64,000 nt of DNA. Origin: Tardiphaga sp052076105 (lineage in GTDB: Bacteria > Pseudomonadota > Alphaproteobacteria > Rhizobiales > Xanthobacteraceae). Below are positions 47,020-55,424 of this stretch, piece after piece (position 1 is the first letter of the stretch; each line of letters opens with the position of its first letter). The translations under genes and the position numbers were made by a program. Below the pieces are notes generated by a model that was given only the letters and a program-made list of their open reading frames with translations, searched no databases and was not told the DNA's origin. The stretch spans positions 3,410,001 through 3,474,000 of the forward strand of contig NZ_CP197245.1 of the NCBI RefSeq assembly GCF_052076105.1. Reading direction: 5' to 3'.

Positions 47020-47970
47020 TCATGGCTTCGGCGGAAAATGCGTTCGCCAATGCTGCGCGACATCGATGCCGCGGCAGAACCATACGCCATCATGCGCGCT
47101 CATATGTTCGAGCATCTTGATGAGCCCGCCAACACGGCCGGGACGGCCGATCAAACGGTCATGCAGGCCGATGGACAGCAGCTTCGGCGCGCCGGCCTTG
47201 CCTTCGGCATAGAGCACGTCGAAGGCATCGCGCATGTAGGTGAAGAATTGCTCACCGGTCGCGAAGCCGGAATTCTCGTTGAAGCGGTTATCGTTGGCTT
47301 CGTAGGAATACGGCACGACGAGAAACGGACCGTGTTCGGTCTTCACCCAATAGGGCAGCTCGTCGGCGAGCGAGTCGCGATCGTAGAGAAAACCGCCCTC
47401 CTCGGCGATCAGCCGACGCGTGTTCGGGCTGGGGCGACCGGTCATCCAGCCGAGCGGACGGCTACCGGTCAGCTCGGTGAGTATCTCGATCGCCTTGCGG
47501 ATATGCGTTCGCTCGGTCGCTTCATCCACATGGCAATAGTCGATCCAGCGATAGCCGTGGCTGACCATCTCGTGGCCGCGCGCCACGCAGGCCTTCGCGA
47601 GTTCGGGATTCTGCTCCATCGCGCGGGCGACGCCGAGAATGCTCACCGGCACCCTGAAGCGATCCACTATATCGAGAATGCGCCAGGCGCCGCGGCGGCT
47701 GCCATATTCGAACACGGATTCCACCAAGGGCACGCGAACGCCCTCTTTCGTCGGCACGCCGATGTCATTCAGCATGCCTTCGGAGACTGCATCGCCATTG
47801 GCCAGCGTCGACTCGCCGCCGCCTTCGATGTTCAGGCTGATACTGACCGCGATCTTCGCGCCATTCGGCCAGCGCGGATCGGGTGACGTCGCACCATAGC
47901 CGACGAGATCGCGCGCGATCATCGCATCGGGGCGAATGTCACCGGGCTTCATCGCTGCAAATTCGGACAT
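47020..47970 (-). CDS. PuuE-like polysaccharide deacetylase-family hydrolase
   Basis: The 316-residue protein has the NodB-type barrel: SISLNIEGGGE at about 43-53 replaces the usual TFDD, and SHGYRW at 137-142 follows. This pattern matches the PuuE branch (metal-independent allantoinases and cyclic amide hydrolases) rather than true sugar deacetylases. So a cyclic amide or imide may be the substrate. ATG 47970 has GGAGG upstream and lies within the end of the hydroxylase gene (22-base overlap). A longer open frame upstream is spurious. The gene is probably translated with the NicC-like hydroxylase. Confidence 0.85.
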   Translation of the reverse strand: MSEFAAMKPGDIRPDAMIARDLVGYGATSPDPRWPNGAKIAVSISLNIEGGGESTLANGDAVSEGMLNDIGVPTKEGVRVPLVESVFEYGSRRGAWRILDIVDRFRVPVSILGVARAMEQNPELAKACVARGHEMVSHGYRWIDYCHVDEATERTHIRKAIEILTELTGSRPLGWMTGRPSPNTRRLIAEEGGFLYDRDSLADELPYWVKTEHGPFLVVPYSYEANDNRFNENSGFATGEQFFTYMRDAFDVLYAEGKAGAPKLLSIGLHDRLIGRPGRVGGLIKMLEHMSAHDGVWFCRGIDVAQHWRTHFPPKP

Positions 47971-49109
47971 AGGGCCTCCGGAATGGCTCGGTCGAGCGGG
48001 ACGGTGCAGGCATCGTAGCCGAAGAACCAGTCGGTTTCGGTCGGGCCATGCATCCATGAATTGGCGATGGAAATCTGCTGGATGTCGGCGACGCGCGGGA
48101 TGCGGATCATGGTGTAACGCGCGAAGGCCGTCGCGGGATCGCCGAACTCGGCGATGCAGCGGCTGAGGATCGCGGCATCCTCGATGGCCGCCGAGCCGCC
48201 CGCCGCCATGAACGGACGCACCGCGTGGCAGGCATCGCCCATCAGCACCACGCGGCCCTTGTACCAGGTGTCGTTGCGCGGCCGGTCGAAGATCGGCCAC
48301 ACGGTGACATCCTCGGCGGCTTCCACCGCGCGTTTCAAATCTGGATGCGCGTTGTCGAAGGCGGCGATGAATTCGTCGCGGTCGCCCTTCACCGGCGAAC
48401 CGTCGCCGTCCCAGCGCTCCATCGGCAGCGCCGCCATCACATAGACCTCCTGACGGTCGGGCGTCATGTAGTAGGCCAGCGTATGGCGATCCGGCGCCCA
48501 CCACTTGGTACAGTCGTCGATAGGGTCACCCTTGATGCGGCTGGCCGGAAACACCGCGCGCGGTGCAGAACGCCCGATGAAGCGCGGCTCTTCGTTGCCC
48601 AGGATGAATTCGCGGGTGATAGAGCGAATGCCGTCAGCGCCGATGGCGATATCTGCTTCCGCGCTTGCGCCGTTCTCGAAATGAAGCGTGAGGCCATCGC
48701 TGCGCTCGTCGATGCCGGCGAGCTTGTGATTGAAACGGATGGTGCCGGGCGCGAGCGGCCGCTGCAGCAACTGATGCAGGTCGGCGCGGTGGATATTGAC
48801 GAAGGGGCCGCCGAAACGCGCTTCGCAATCAGCGTCGAAATCGAGCCTGTAGAGCTGCTCGCCCGTATCCCAGGCGCGGCTGAGAAACGCATCGGGGCGA
48901 ATGCCGGTGGCGGCGAAGGCGTCTTCGAGATCGAGCCGGCGCAGCACCTTGGAGACATTGGCGCCGAGAATGATGCCGGCGCCGATGCGCGAAAAGCTCG
49001 GCGACTGCTCATAGACCGCGACCGGGAAGCCGGCGCGCTGCAGCAGCCCCGCCACCGTCAATCCGGCGAGACCCGCGCCGAGAACGGCGATCCGTGTTCC
49101 GCGATCCAT
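47949..49109 (-). CDS. FAD aromatic hydroxylase, NicC/salicylate hydroxylase-like
   Basis: The 386-residue protein is a class A flavoprotein hydroxylase: GAGLAG at 11-16, IGADGIRS near 157-164, and GDACHAVRPF at 291-300. The segment CTKWWAPDRHTLAYY (200-214) closely parallels the CVKWWSEDRHMMVYY region of 6-hydroxynicotinate 3-monooxygenase NicC, so a decarboxylating hydroxylase acting on a pyridine or aromatic acid is likely. GAGGTGAGAG precedes ATG 49109. It diverges from an ABC transporter operon with matched operator-like sites between them. Other nicotinate genes are absent, so the substrate is unsettled. Confidence 0.85.
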   Translation of the reverse strand: MDRGTRIAVLGAGLAGLTVAGLLQRAGFPVAVYEQSPSFSRIGAGIILGANVSKVLRRLDLEDAFAATGIRPDAFLSRAWDTGEQLYRLDFDADCEARFGGPFVNIHRADLHQLLQRPLAPGTIRFNHKLAGIDERSDGLTLHFENGASAEADIAIGADGIRSITREFILGNEEPRFIGRSAPRAVFPASRIKGDPIDDCTKWWAPDRHTLAYYMTPDRQEVYVMAALPMERWDGDGSPVKGDRDEFIAAFDNAHPDLKRAVEAAEDVTVWPIFDRPRNDTWYKGRVVLMGDACHAVRPFMAAGGSAAIEDAAILSRCIAEFGDPATAFARYTMIRIPRVADIQQISIANSWMHGPTETDWFFGYDACTVPLDRAIPEALCPNLQR

Positions 49110-49154
49110 CTCTCACCTCGTTCCAGCGGCGCCACAGCGTCCGGGCAGCAGATC

Positions 49155-49170
49155 ATTCGATAGCTAACGA
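49155..49170. promoter_or_regulatory. Operator-like 16-mer, site A (before the hydroxylase)
   Basis: ATTCGATAGCTAACGA matches the site at 49327-49342 at 14 of 16 bases and is an imperfect palindrome of the ATTCG...CGA(A)T kind. It is 46 bases upstream of the hydroxylase ATG. A partial third copy (TTTCGCTTAGAACGA, 49171-49185) adjoins it. Confidence 0.6.
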
Positions 49171-49326
49171 TTTCGCTTAGAACGAGCAGATCGAACCTGT
49201 CAAGCAACGGCATGAGCCGCCTCGGAAACAAGCTTGATGCGCGGATTTTGCGCGAAATTTTGTTGGTCGTGATGAGCTTTTGGGCAGCACCGCCGTTGAT
49301 CTTCGTCAAAGCCACCCTTAGAATTT

Positions 49327-49342
49327 ATTCGATTGCGAACGA
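49327..49342. promoter_or_regulatory. Operator-like 16-mer, site B (before the ABC transporter)
   Basis: ATTCGATTGCGAACGA, extended to a near-palindrome ATTCG-N8-CGAAT (49327-49344). It lies 66 bases before the ABC binding-protein ATG. Together with site A it marks both divergent units, fitting control by one regulator, probably the MarR protein at 51964. Confidence 0.6.
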
Positions 49343-49407
49343 ATTTGGATGCGCCGCTCGCGCACCGAAAGCCGGCCTCCTCCTCACCCGCTACTGAAGG
49401 TCAGACC

Positions 49408-50376
49408 ATGAAATTCCGCGCTCGCCTTACCGCCGCCCTGCTCGCGACCCTGGCAACAGTCGGCGTCTCCACCGCTGACGCGGCCGAGATCAATTTCATC
49501 ACCGATTTCGGCTTCAACGGCCGCCACGCTTATTTCTACGTCGCCCGCGAGAAGGGCTACTACAAGGCCGAGGGCTTCGATGTGAATTTCGTGCGCGGCC
49601 AGGGCTCGGCCGATGCGATCAAGAAGGTTGCTGCCGGCGTCGCCACCTTCGGCTTCGCCGATGCCGGCTCGCTGGTGCTGGCGCGCGGCAATGACGGCGT
49701 GCCGGTGAAACTGGTCTCCGTGGTCTATGCCAAACCGCCGCAGGCGATCTTCGCCGTGAAAGGCAGCGGCATCAATTCGCCGAAGGATCTCGAAGGCAAG
49801 ACCGTCGCGGATACCGCATCGAGCTCGGTGCGCCTGCTGTTCCCCGCTTTCGCCAAGGCCGCCGGCATCGATGCCGACAAGGTGAAGTGGGTGGTTGCCG
49901 AAGGTTCGGCGCTGCCATCGCTGCTCGCCAATGGCCGCGCCGATGCGATCTGCCAGTTCTCGGTCGGCGAGCCGCTGATCGCCGCCGCCGTGGCGCCGAA
50001 GGAAGTGGTGCGCATCAATTATGCCGACACCAAGCTGGACTATTACGGCAACGGCCTGATCGCATCGGAAGAAATGATCGCCAAGAACCCGGACCAGGTG
50101 AAGGCTTTTGTGCGCGCCACCATCAAGGGCATGAAGGACGCTTTCGCCAATCCGGCGGAGGCCGCCACTATCATGGCGAAGTATGAGAAGGCGCTTGCCC
50201 CTGCCGTGATCGAAGGCGAAACTAGGCTGGTGAAAGAGCTTGCCGAGGTGAAGGGCACGCTCGGCCATATCGAGCCGAAGAGCATCGCCAGCACGGTTGA
50301 CGTCATGTCGAGCAACTTCTCGCTGAAGAACCCGGTGAAGCCGGAGGATCTCTACGCGCCGGGCTTCGTCAACTGA
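49408..50376 (+). CDS. ABC transporter substrate-binding protein (NMT1/SsuA type)
   Basis: The 322-residue exported protein has a signal peptide (RLTAALLATLATVGVSTADAAE) and the NMT1/THI5-like fold: INFITDFGFNGRHAYFYVAREKGYYKAEGFDV, then GVATFGFADAGSLVLARG and GRADAICQFSVGEPL. It captures a small substrate for the ATPase and permease that follow. An upstream in-frame ATG at 49333 is rejected because the signal peptide starts at 49408. Its stop overlaps the next start (TGATG). The substrate is not a standard sulfonate by any visible feature; an aromatic or N-heterocyclic acid would fit the context. Confidence 0.88.
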   Translation: MKFRARLTAALLATLATVGVSTADAAEINFITDFGFNGRHAYFYVAREKGYYKAEGFDVNFVRGQGSADAIKKVAAGVATFGFADAGSLVLARGNDGVPVKLVSVVYAKPPQAIFAVKGSGINSPKDLEGKTVADTASSSVRLLFPAFAKAAGIDADKVKWVVAEGSALPSLLANGRADAICQFSVGEPLIAAAVAPKEVVRINYADTKLDYYGNGLIASEEMIAKNPDQVKAFVRATIKGMKDAFANPAEAATIMAKYEKALAPAVIEGETRLVKELAEVKGTLGHIEPKSIASTVDVMSSNFSLKNPVKPEDLYAPGFVN

Positions 50377-51197
50377 TGACTGCGACCACCGCGCTCAACA
50401 CTGCGCCATCGCGGCCCGACGCCGCGGTGGTCCCGGCGATCGATATCAAGGCTGTCACCAAGACCTATCCCGGGCGCGACGGCAAAGCCGTGCATGCGCT
50501 GGGACCGGTGGACCTGCGCATCGATCCCGGCAGTTTCGTCTCGGTGGTCGGACCATCCGGCTGCGGCAAGTCCACGCTGCTGCGTCTCGTCGCCGGGCTG
50601 GAGATGCCCGACAGCGGCACCATGCAGCGTTATGGGACAAAGCTCGACGGCCCGTCCCATGAAGTCGGCATCGTGTTTCAGGAGCACGTGCTGTTTCCGT
50701 GGACCACCGTGCTCGACAACGTCTTGCTCCCCGCCGACGTGCTGGCGCTGCCGAAAGCCGCCGCGCGCGAGCGTGCGCTGAAACTGCTCGAACTCACAGG
50801 CCTCAGGGATTTCGCCCATCAGCGCCCGCAGGCGCTGTCCGGCGGCATGAAGCAGCGCGCCGCCTTCTGCCGCGCCATGATCTCCGATCCGCGCCTGCTG
50901 CTCCTGGATGAACCTTTCGGCGCGCTCGATGCGCTGACGCGCGAGGAACTCTCGCTCGAACTCTCGCGCCTCTGGCAGGAGCTTGGCCGCGCCGCGCTGC
51001 TGATCACCCATGACATCGAGGAAGCGATCCTGCTCGGCGACCGCGTGCTGATCATGTCGGAACGCCCGGGCACCATCCGCGCCGACATCAGTATCGACCT
51101 GCCGCGTCCGCGCAACGCCGACACGGTGAAGCTGCCGCGCTTCCAGGAGATCAAGAACCAGATCCGCGACATCATCTTCAACCGGGTGCCGACATGA
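50376..51197 (+). CDS. ABC transporter ATP-binding protein
   Basis: The 273-residue cytoplasmic ATPase has Walker A (VGPSGCGKSTLLRLVAG), the ABC signature LSGGMKQRAAFCRAM, Walker B (LLLLDEPFGALD) and the H-loop (LLITHDIEEA). It belongs to the SsuB/TauB/NrtD group. It overlaps the binding-protein gene by one base and the permease gene by four, so all three are translated together. Confidence 0.94.
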   Translation: MTATTALNTAPSRPDAAVVPAIDIKAVTKTYPGRDGKAVHALGPVDLRIDPGSFVSVVGPSGCGKSTLLRLVAGLEMPDSGTMQRYGTKLDGPSHEVGIVFQEHVLFPWTTVLDNVLLPADVLALPKAAARERALKLLELTGLRDFAHQRPQALSGGMKQRAAFCRAMISDPRLLLLDEPFGALDALTREELSLELSRLWQELGRAALLITHDIEEAILLGDRVLIMSERPGTIRADISIDLPRPRNADTVKLPRFQEIKNQIRDIIFNRVPT

Positions 51198-51943
51198 CCT
51201 CGCGCTTCATCGACCGCGCCGCGACGCCACTGATCTATGTGGCGCTGCTGATCGGCTGGGAAATCATTGCGGACGCGCTGAAGATCCCGACCTGGATTCT
51301 TCCGGCACCATCAGAAATCTATCATTCGGCCGTGAAATGGGCGCCTGAACTCGCATCGAACACCATCGTCACACTGCGCGAGACCGTGCTCGGCTTCCTA
51401 TTCGCGATTGTGCTGTCGCTGCCGCTGGCGATCCTGATCAGCCTCAACCCGCTGGCCCGCCGCATCGTCTATCCGATCCTGCTCGGCCTGCAATCCGTTC
51501 CGAAAGTCGCCGTCGCGCCACTGATCATCCTGTGGTTCGGCCTCGCTGAATGGCCGAAGATCATTGTCGTCGTGCTGGTCTGCTTCTTCCCGATCCTCGT
51601 GAACATGGTCGCCGGCTTCGAGGCTGCGCCCAAGACGATGCTCGACCTGATGCGCTCGCTTGGCGCCTCGCCGCATACGGTGTTCCGCCGGCTGCGCATT
51701 CCCGTGGCGCTGCCGCACTTCTTCACCGGCTGCAAGGTGGCGGTCACCTTCGCCGTGATCGGCGCGGTCATCAGCGAATTTGTCGCCGCGCAGGACGGGC
51801 TCGGCTATCTGATCCTGACCTCCACTGCACAGTCGCAGACGCCGCTCGCTTTCGCCGCCATCGCCCTGCTCACCGTGCTGAGTATTGCGCTCTTCCACGG
51901 CATCGAGTTTATCGAGAAGCGTGTGATCGACTGGACGCCGTGA
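51194..51943 (+). CDS. ABC transporter permease
   Basis: This 249-residue inner-membrane protein has about six helices (PLIYVALLIGWEIIADAL at the start, SIALFHGIEFIEKR at the end) and the EAA-like loop EAAPKTMLDLMRSLGASPHTVFRRLRIPVALP that contacts the ATPase. It belongs to the SsuC/TauC type. It is the third gene of the operon and is followed 20 bases later by the MarR gene. Confidence 0.92.
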   Translation: MTSRFIDRAATPLIYVALLIGWEIIADALKIPTWILPAPSEIYHSAVKWAPELASNTIVTLRETVLGFLFAIVLSLPLAILISLNPLARRIVYPILLGLQSVPKVAVAPLIILWFGLAEWPKIIVVVLVCFFPILVNMVAGFEAAPKTMLDLMRSLGASPHTVFRRLRIPVALPHFFTGCKVAVTFAVIGAVISEFVAAQDGLGYLILTSTAQSQTPLAFAAIALLTVLSIALFHGIEFIEKRVIDWTP

Positions 51944-51963
51944 CGCCATGACTGACCAGACAA

Positions 51964-52557
51964 ATGACTGAAGAGAATCGGGGATCGAAACCGCCCTCGC
52001 GCCGACCGACGCGCGCACGCGCGGCGATGCGCGAACAGGTCGATGCCATTTTCGCGCAGTGGCAGACCGAGCGGCCGGATATCGATCCCAGCCCCGTGCA
52101 TATCTACGGCCTGATCGGCCGCATCCAGATGCAATGCACGGCCCTGATCGACGAAGCTCTCGCGCCCCTGAATCTGACGCGCGGCACCTATGACGTGCTG
52201 ACGGCGCTGCGCCGCGCCGGCGCGCCCTACAGCCTGTCACCGAAACAGATCGCCCAATCGCTGCTGCTGTCAGGCGCGGGCCTGACCAGCCGGCTCAACA
52301 AACTGGAAGCGCAGAACTACCTGGCGCGATTGCCGGAGCCGAATGATCGCCGCACGCTCCGCGTCCAGCTCACTTCGGCCGGCGAAACGGTCATCAACGA
52401 AGCGATTCCGCGGGTGTTCGATGTGCAGCGCGGGCTGCTGTTGCCGCTTGGATCGGAGGGGCAGCAGCGGCTGATGCAGGAGCTGATGCGCTTTGCCGAT
52501 GTGATCGACGGACGCTCGAGCGAAGTGAAAGCGGACGCCGGGTCATCCGAGGAGTGA
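51964..52557 (+). CDS. MarR-family transcriptional regulator
   Basis: The 197-residue protein has a winged helix-turn-helix: TRGTYDVLTALRRAGAPYSLSPKQIAQSLLLSGAGLTSRLNKLEAQNYLARLPEPNDRRTLRVQLT from about residue 75 to 140, where PNDRRTLRVQLT is the wing. It lies at the 3' end of the ABC operon and likely controls it and the divergent hydroxylase unit. The two 16-mer sites between them are the obvious targets. An N-terminal extension of about 40 residues is Arg-rich. Like other MarR proteins it may respond to an aromatic acid. Confidence 0.87.
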   Translation: MTEENRGSKPPSRRPTRARAAMREQVDAIFAQWQTERPDIDPSPVHIYGLIGRIQMQCTALIDEALAPLNLTRGTYDVLTALRRAGAPYSLSPKQIAQSLLLSGAGLTSRLNKLEAQNYLARLPEPNDRRTLRVQLTSAGETVINEAIPRVFDVQRGLLLPLGSEGQQRLMQELMRFADVIDGRSSEVKADAGSSEE

Positions 52558-52568
52558 TCAAAGCCCTG

Positions 52569-52597
52569 CCCCGCGCAAAGCAATGCTTCGCGCGGGG
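52569..52597. terminator. Hairpin between converging MarR and hpaI genes
   Basis: CCCCGCGC (52569-52576) pairs with GCGCGGGG (52590-52597), with inner AAGC/GCTT bases extending the stem. There is no T-run, so it is a weak or factor-assisted terminator at most. Confidence 0.5.
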
Positions 52598-52614
52598 AAG
52601 GTAAAGAGAGGCGC

Positions 52615-53391
52615 TTACGCCTTGCCGCCCGAGCCCTTGCGGGTGTCGTTGACCCAGCTCTTCGCGCCGGTCGCGAGGATGCCGCTGTCGTTGAGCAGCG
52701 TCACCAGCTTGAAGCCCATGCCGATGTTCTTGGCGGCGCCGACCGGGCCCGAACAGTGGATGCCCGGATTGAGACCGCGCTTGTCGCATTCCTTCATGAG
52801 CTTGTCGTAAATCTTGAGGATCTCCGGCTCTTCGCGGTCGAGCTTCGGCACGAGGCCATAGGAAAAGCCGAGGTCGCTCGGCCCGACATAAACACCATCG
52901 ATGCCTTCGACATCGAGAATGGCTTCCATGTTGTCGACCGCGGTCTTGGTTTCCAGCATCGGCAGACAGATGATGTCGGCATTCGCCGTCTTCTGGTAGT
53001 CGCCGGCACCGCCATACATGCCCGAGCGGATCGGACCGTTGCTGCGGGTCCCGCGCGGCGGATACTTGCAATACTGAACGAAGTTCTCGGCTTCTTCCTT
53101 GGTGTTGACCATCGGGCAGATCACGCCATACGCGCCGCCATCAAGCACCTTGCCGATGATGCCGGGCTCGTTCCATGGCACGCGGACCATCGGCGTCACC
53201 GGATGGGCACCCATCGCCTGGAAACACTCGACCATCGACATGTAGTCCTGCACGCCGTGCTGGATATCGACGGTGACGCTGTCGAAACCGCATTGCGCCA
53301 TCACTTCGGCCGAGAAGCCTGACGGGATCGCCAGCCAGCCATTGACGGCGACCTTGCCCGCCTTCCAGATTTCCTTGACCTTGTTTGCCAT
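52615..53391 (-). CDS. hpaI: HpcH/HpaI-family aldolase (4-hydroxy-2-oxoheptanedioate aldolase)
   Basis: HpaI splits 4-hydroxy-2-oxoheptane-1,7-dioate to pyruvate and succinic semialdehyde, the last step of homoprotocatechuate meta-cleavage. The 258-residue barrel shows VTVDIQHGVQDYMSMVECF, PMVRVPWNEPGIIGKVLDGGAYGVICPMV, CLPMLETKTAVDNMEAILDVEGIDGVYVGPSDLGFSYG, all HpaI-like. Its metal ligands are expected at the Glu of LETK and the Asp of GPSDL. AAGGAAGC precedes ATG 53391. The other hpa genes lie at 59.6-64 kb. Related aldolases act on other 2-keto sugars, so the substrate call relies on that context. Confidence 0.85.
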   Translation of the reverse strand: MANKVKEIWKAGKVAVNGWLAIPSGFSAEVMAQCGFDSVTVDIQHGVQDYMSMVECFQAMGAHPVTPMVRVPWNEPGIIGKVLDGGAYGVICPMVNTKEEAENFVQYCKYPPRGTRSNGPIRSGMYGGAGDYQKTANADIICLPMLETKTAVDNMEAILDVEGIDGVYVGPSDLGFSYGLVPKLDREEPEILKIYDKLMKECDKRGLNPGIHCSGPVGAAKNIGMGFKLVTLLNDSGILATGAKSWVNDTRKGSGGKA

Positions 53392-53425
53392 TGGTATGCT
53401 TCCTTTTTTTCGATTTCTCTCAAGT

Positions 53426-53517
53426 CGTCATTGCGAGGAGCATTTGCGACGAAGCAATCCAGTCTTCCCTCGTTTGTGGCTCTGGATTGCCGCGTCGCTT
53501 CGCTCCTCGCAATGACG
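53426..53517. repeat. REP-like palindrome, CGTCATTGCGAGG type
   Basis: Ends CGTCATTGCGAGGAGC and its complement frame GCGACGAAGCAATCCAG and CTGGATTGCCGCGTCGC arms with a short centre. It is a distinct family from the CATTCCGG and CATGCCCGG palindromes. It lies in the 151-base gap between hpaI and the Ldh-family gene. Confidence 0.85.
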
Positions 53518-53542
53518 GAGTTTCTGGTTGGATGACGGAGTG

Positions 53543-54628
53543 TTAGTTGGTCGCCTTCTTCACAGCCTCTTCGCTGACGCCGACGTCGCGCGCGGTCTGC
53601 ACGATGGCAGCCCAGGTCTCGTCCGGCAATGGCACGCCATTGGCGGTGCGCTCGGCGCGGGTCTTCGCCTCGTTGTCGCCGGGGATCAGAACCGCATCGA
53701 CGCCGGCGGCCGGCTTGGCGCTCTTGAAGAAGTCGACGTAACGCGCGACTTCGCCGTCGAAGAAGTTCGCGGGGTCGATCACCTTCGGATCGATATAGAT
53801 CGAGAACATGCCATTGGCGAATGGCCGGTCATATTTGGTGGCGCCGTTGCCGGTGAGCGCGCCGCCGAGCAATTCGCAGATCAGTGCGAGGCCGGAGCCC
53901 TTGTGATCGCCGAAGGCGCGGATCGCGCCGGTGCCCTTGGAGTGATCGCGCGGACCTTGCATCTCATGCGGGCCGTAGAGCAGCGCCGGGTCTTCGCTCA
54001 GCGTGCCATCGGGCGCAATCAGCGCGCCCTTCGGCAGTTTCTTGCCGCCGCGCGAGGCGACCAGCACCTTGCCTTCGGCGACCACCGAGGTCGCGAAATC
54101 CAGCACCACGGGTATCTGACCGGGACGCGGAATGCCGACGCAATAGGGCGCGGTGGAGAGACGACGCTCGACCCCGCCGTACGGCGCCACCAGCACCGAG
54201 CCGGCCGCGGTGACGAAATGGATCGAGACCAGGCCTTCGGCTGCAGCCATCTCGGCCCAGTCGCCGATGCGGCCGATGTGACCGGAATTCTTGGTGGCGA
54301 TGGCGGAGAGACCGGCCGCCTTGCATTTCTCGATACCGAGCTTCACGGCCAGCGGTCCCACCGTCTGGCCATAGCCGAAGCGGCCATCGACCACGGCGAG
54401 CGACGGCGTATCGACGGGAATTTCGATGGTCTGGTTCGGGGTGATCATCCCGTTATTCCGCCAGCGGATATAGACCGGCACGCGGATGACGCCGTGGCTG
54501 TCATGGCCGGTCAGGTTCGCGGTGGTGAGATAGGTCGCAATGCGCCGGGCTTCTTCGGGGGAAGAGTCGGCATGGGCGAACACGTCGGCGACGAAATCGA
54601 TAAGCTTGTTGACTTGAACTGTAACCAT
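53543..54628 (-). CDS. Ldh/malate-lactate dehydrogenase family NAD(P) oxidoreductase
   Basis: The 361-residue protein belongs to the MDH2/Ldh family (malate, L-lactate, ureidoglycolate and sulfolactate dehydrogenases): TGHDSHGVIRVPVYIRW carries the catalytic His, VVDGRFGYGQTVGPLAV follows, KNSGHIGRIGDWAEMAA is the nucleotide-contact part, and GDHKGSGLALICELL is near the C-terminus. The start at 54628 is chosen because family homology begins at VTVQVNKLIDFVADVF; the longer open frame upstream runs into the livF gene. It lies between hpaI and the Liv-type transporter, possibly using a hydroxy-acid imported by it. Confidence 0.88.
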   Translation of the reverse strand: MVTVQVNKLIDFVADVFAHADSSPEEARRIATYLTTANLTGHDSHGVIRVPVYIRWRNNGMITPNQTIEIPVDTPSLAVVDGRFGYGQTVGPLAVKLGIEKCKAAGLSAIATKNSGHIGRIGDWAEMAAAEGLVSIHFVTAAGSVLVAPYGGVERRLSTAPYCVGIPRPGQIPVVLDFATSVVAEGKVLVASRGGKKLPKGALIAPDGTLSEDPALLYGPHEMQGPRDHSKGTGAIRAFGDHKGSGLALICELLGGALTGNGATKYDRPFANGMFSIYIDPKVIDPANFFDGEVARYVDFFKSAKPAAGVDAVLIPGDNEAKTRAERTANGVPLPDETWAAIVQTARDVGVSEEAVKKATN

Positions 54629-54680
54629 GACGGGACATTCGTCCTTGTTGATGGGCAGCGAGGCCGTCCGTGCAAGACCC

Positions 54681-55424
54681 TCAATGGGCCGCAAGACCCG
54701 CTGCAGGTTTTCCATGACCGCCGAGATAGGCGGCCGCGATGGCCTCGTTGGCCCAGAGATCCTCCGGCTTGCCGCCAAGCACGATACGGCCGGTTTCCAG
54801 CACGTAGCCCTGATCGGCGACTGATAGTCCCATGCGCGCATTTTGCTCGACAAGCAAGACCGTGGTGCTGAGGCGAATTTCCGTGATGATGCGGAACACC
54901 GCCTGCACGATGACCGGCGCGAGACCGAGCGACGGCTCGTCCAGGAGTAGCAGACGCGGCTTGGCCATCAGCCCGCGCGCGACAGCGACCATCTGCAACT
55001 GACCGCCGGACAGCGTCCAGCCGAGCGCATCAGAGAATTTCCGTATGTCGGGAAACAGATCGAACATCGCATCGGCCTCGCGCGACAGCTCGGCCTTGCT
55101 CGCATTGCGGTTGGAGCCGCCCAGCATGATGTTCTCTTTCACCGTGAGGCCCGGGAACACCCTCCTGCCCTCCGGCACATGCGAGATGCCCATGCGCACG
55201 ATGGCCTCCGGGCCCAAACCTGCGATCGACTTGCCGTCGAACAGGATGTCGCCGGAGGCCGGCTTGGCCAAACCCGAGATCGCACGCAGCGTGGTCGACT
55301 TGCCGGCGCCATTGGCGCCGAGCAGTGTCACCACCTGCCCCTCCTCGACATTGAACGACACGCCGCGCAGCGCGACGATTTCGCCGTAGCGGACATTGAG
55401 GTCGTTGATTTGAAGCAGCGGCAT
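54681..55424 (-). CDS. livF: Branched-chain amino-acid-type ABC transporter ATPase LivF
   Basis: The 247-residue ATPase has Walker A (LLGANGAGKSTTLRAISG), signature LSGGQLQMVAVARGL, Walker B (LLLLDEPSLGLAP) and the LivF-type ENIMLGG loop. Its start overlaps the previous gene's stop (TGATG). It completes a HAAT-family importer with the fused LivM-LivG, LivH and LivK. In this cluster it may import an aromatic acid rather than an amino acid, as related transporters do in Rhodopseudomonas. Confidence 0.92.
   Translation of the reverse strand: MPLLQINDLNVRYGEIVALRGVSFNVEEGQVVTLLGANGAGKSTTLRAISGLAKPASGDILFDGKSIAGLGPEAIVRMGISHVPEGRRVFPGLTVKENIMLGGSNRNASKAELSREADAMFDLFPDIRKFSDALGWTLSGGQLQMVAVARGLMAKPRLLLLDEPSLGLAPVIVQAVFRIITEIRLSTTVLLVEQNARMGLSVADQGYVLETGRIVLGGKPEDLWANEAIAAAYLGGHGKPAAGLAAH

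Noticed and set aside
47971..48504. Upstream extension of the deacetylase frame
   Set aside because: It overlaps the hydroxylase gene in another frame; ATG 47970 has GGAGG and begins the family-like sequence.
54629..54853. Upstream extension of the Ldh-family frame
   Set aside because: It runs into livF and lacks family similarity; ATG 54628 starts the conserved domain.
53543..54853. Plus-strand frame of 447 codons across the Ldh-family gene
   Set aside because: Antisense shadow; the minus-strand product has clear catalytic motifs.
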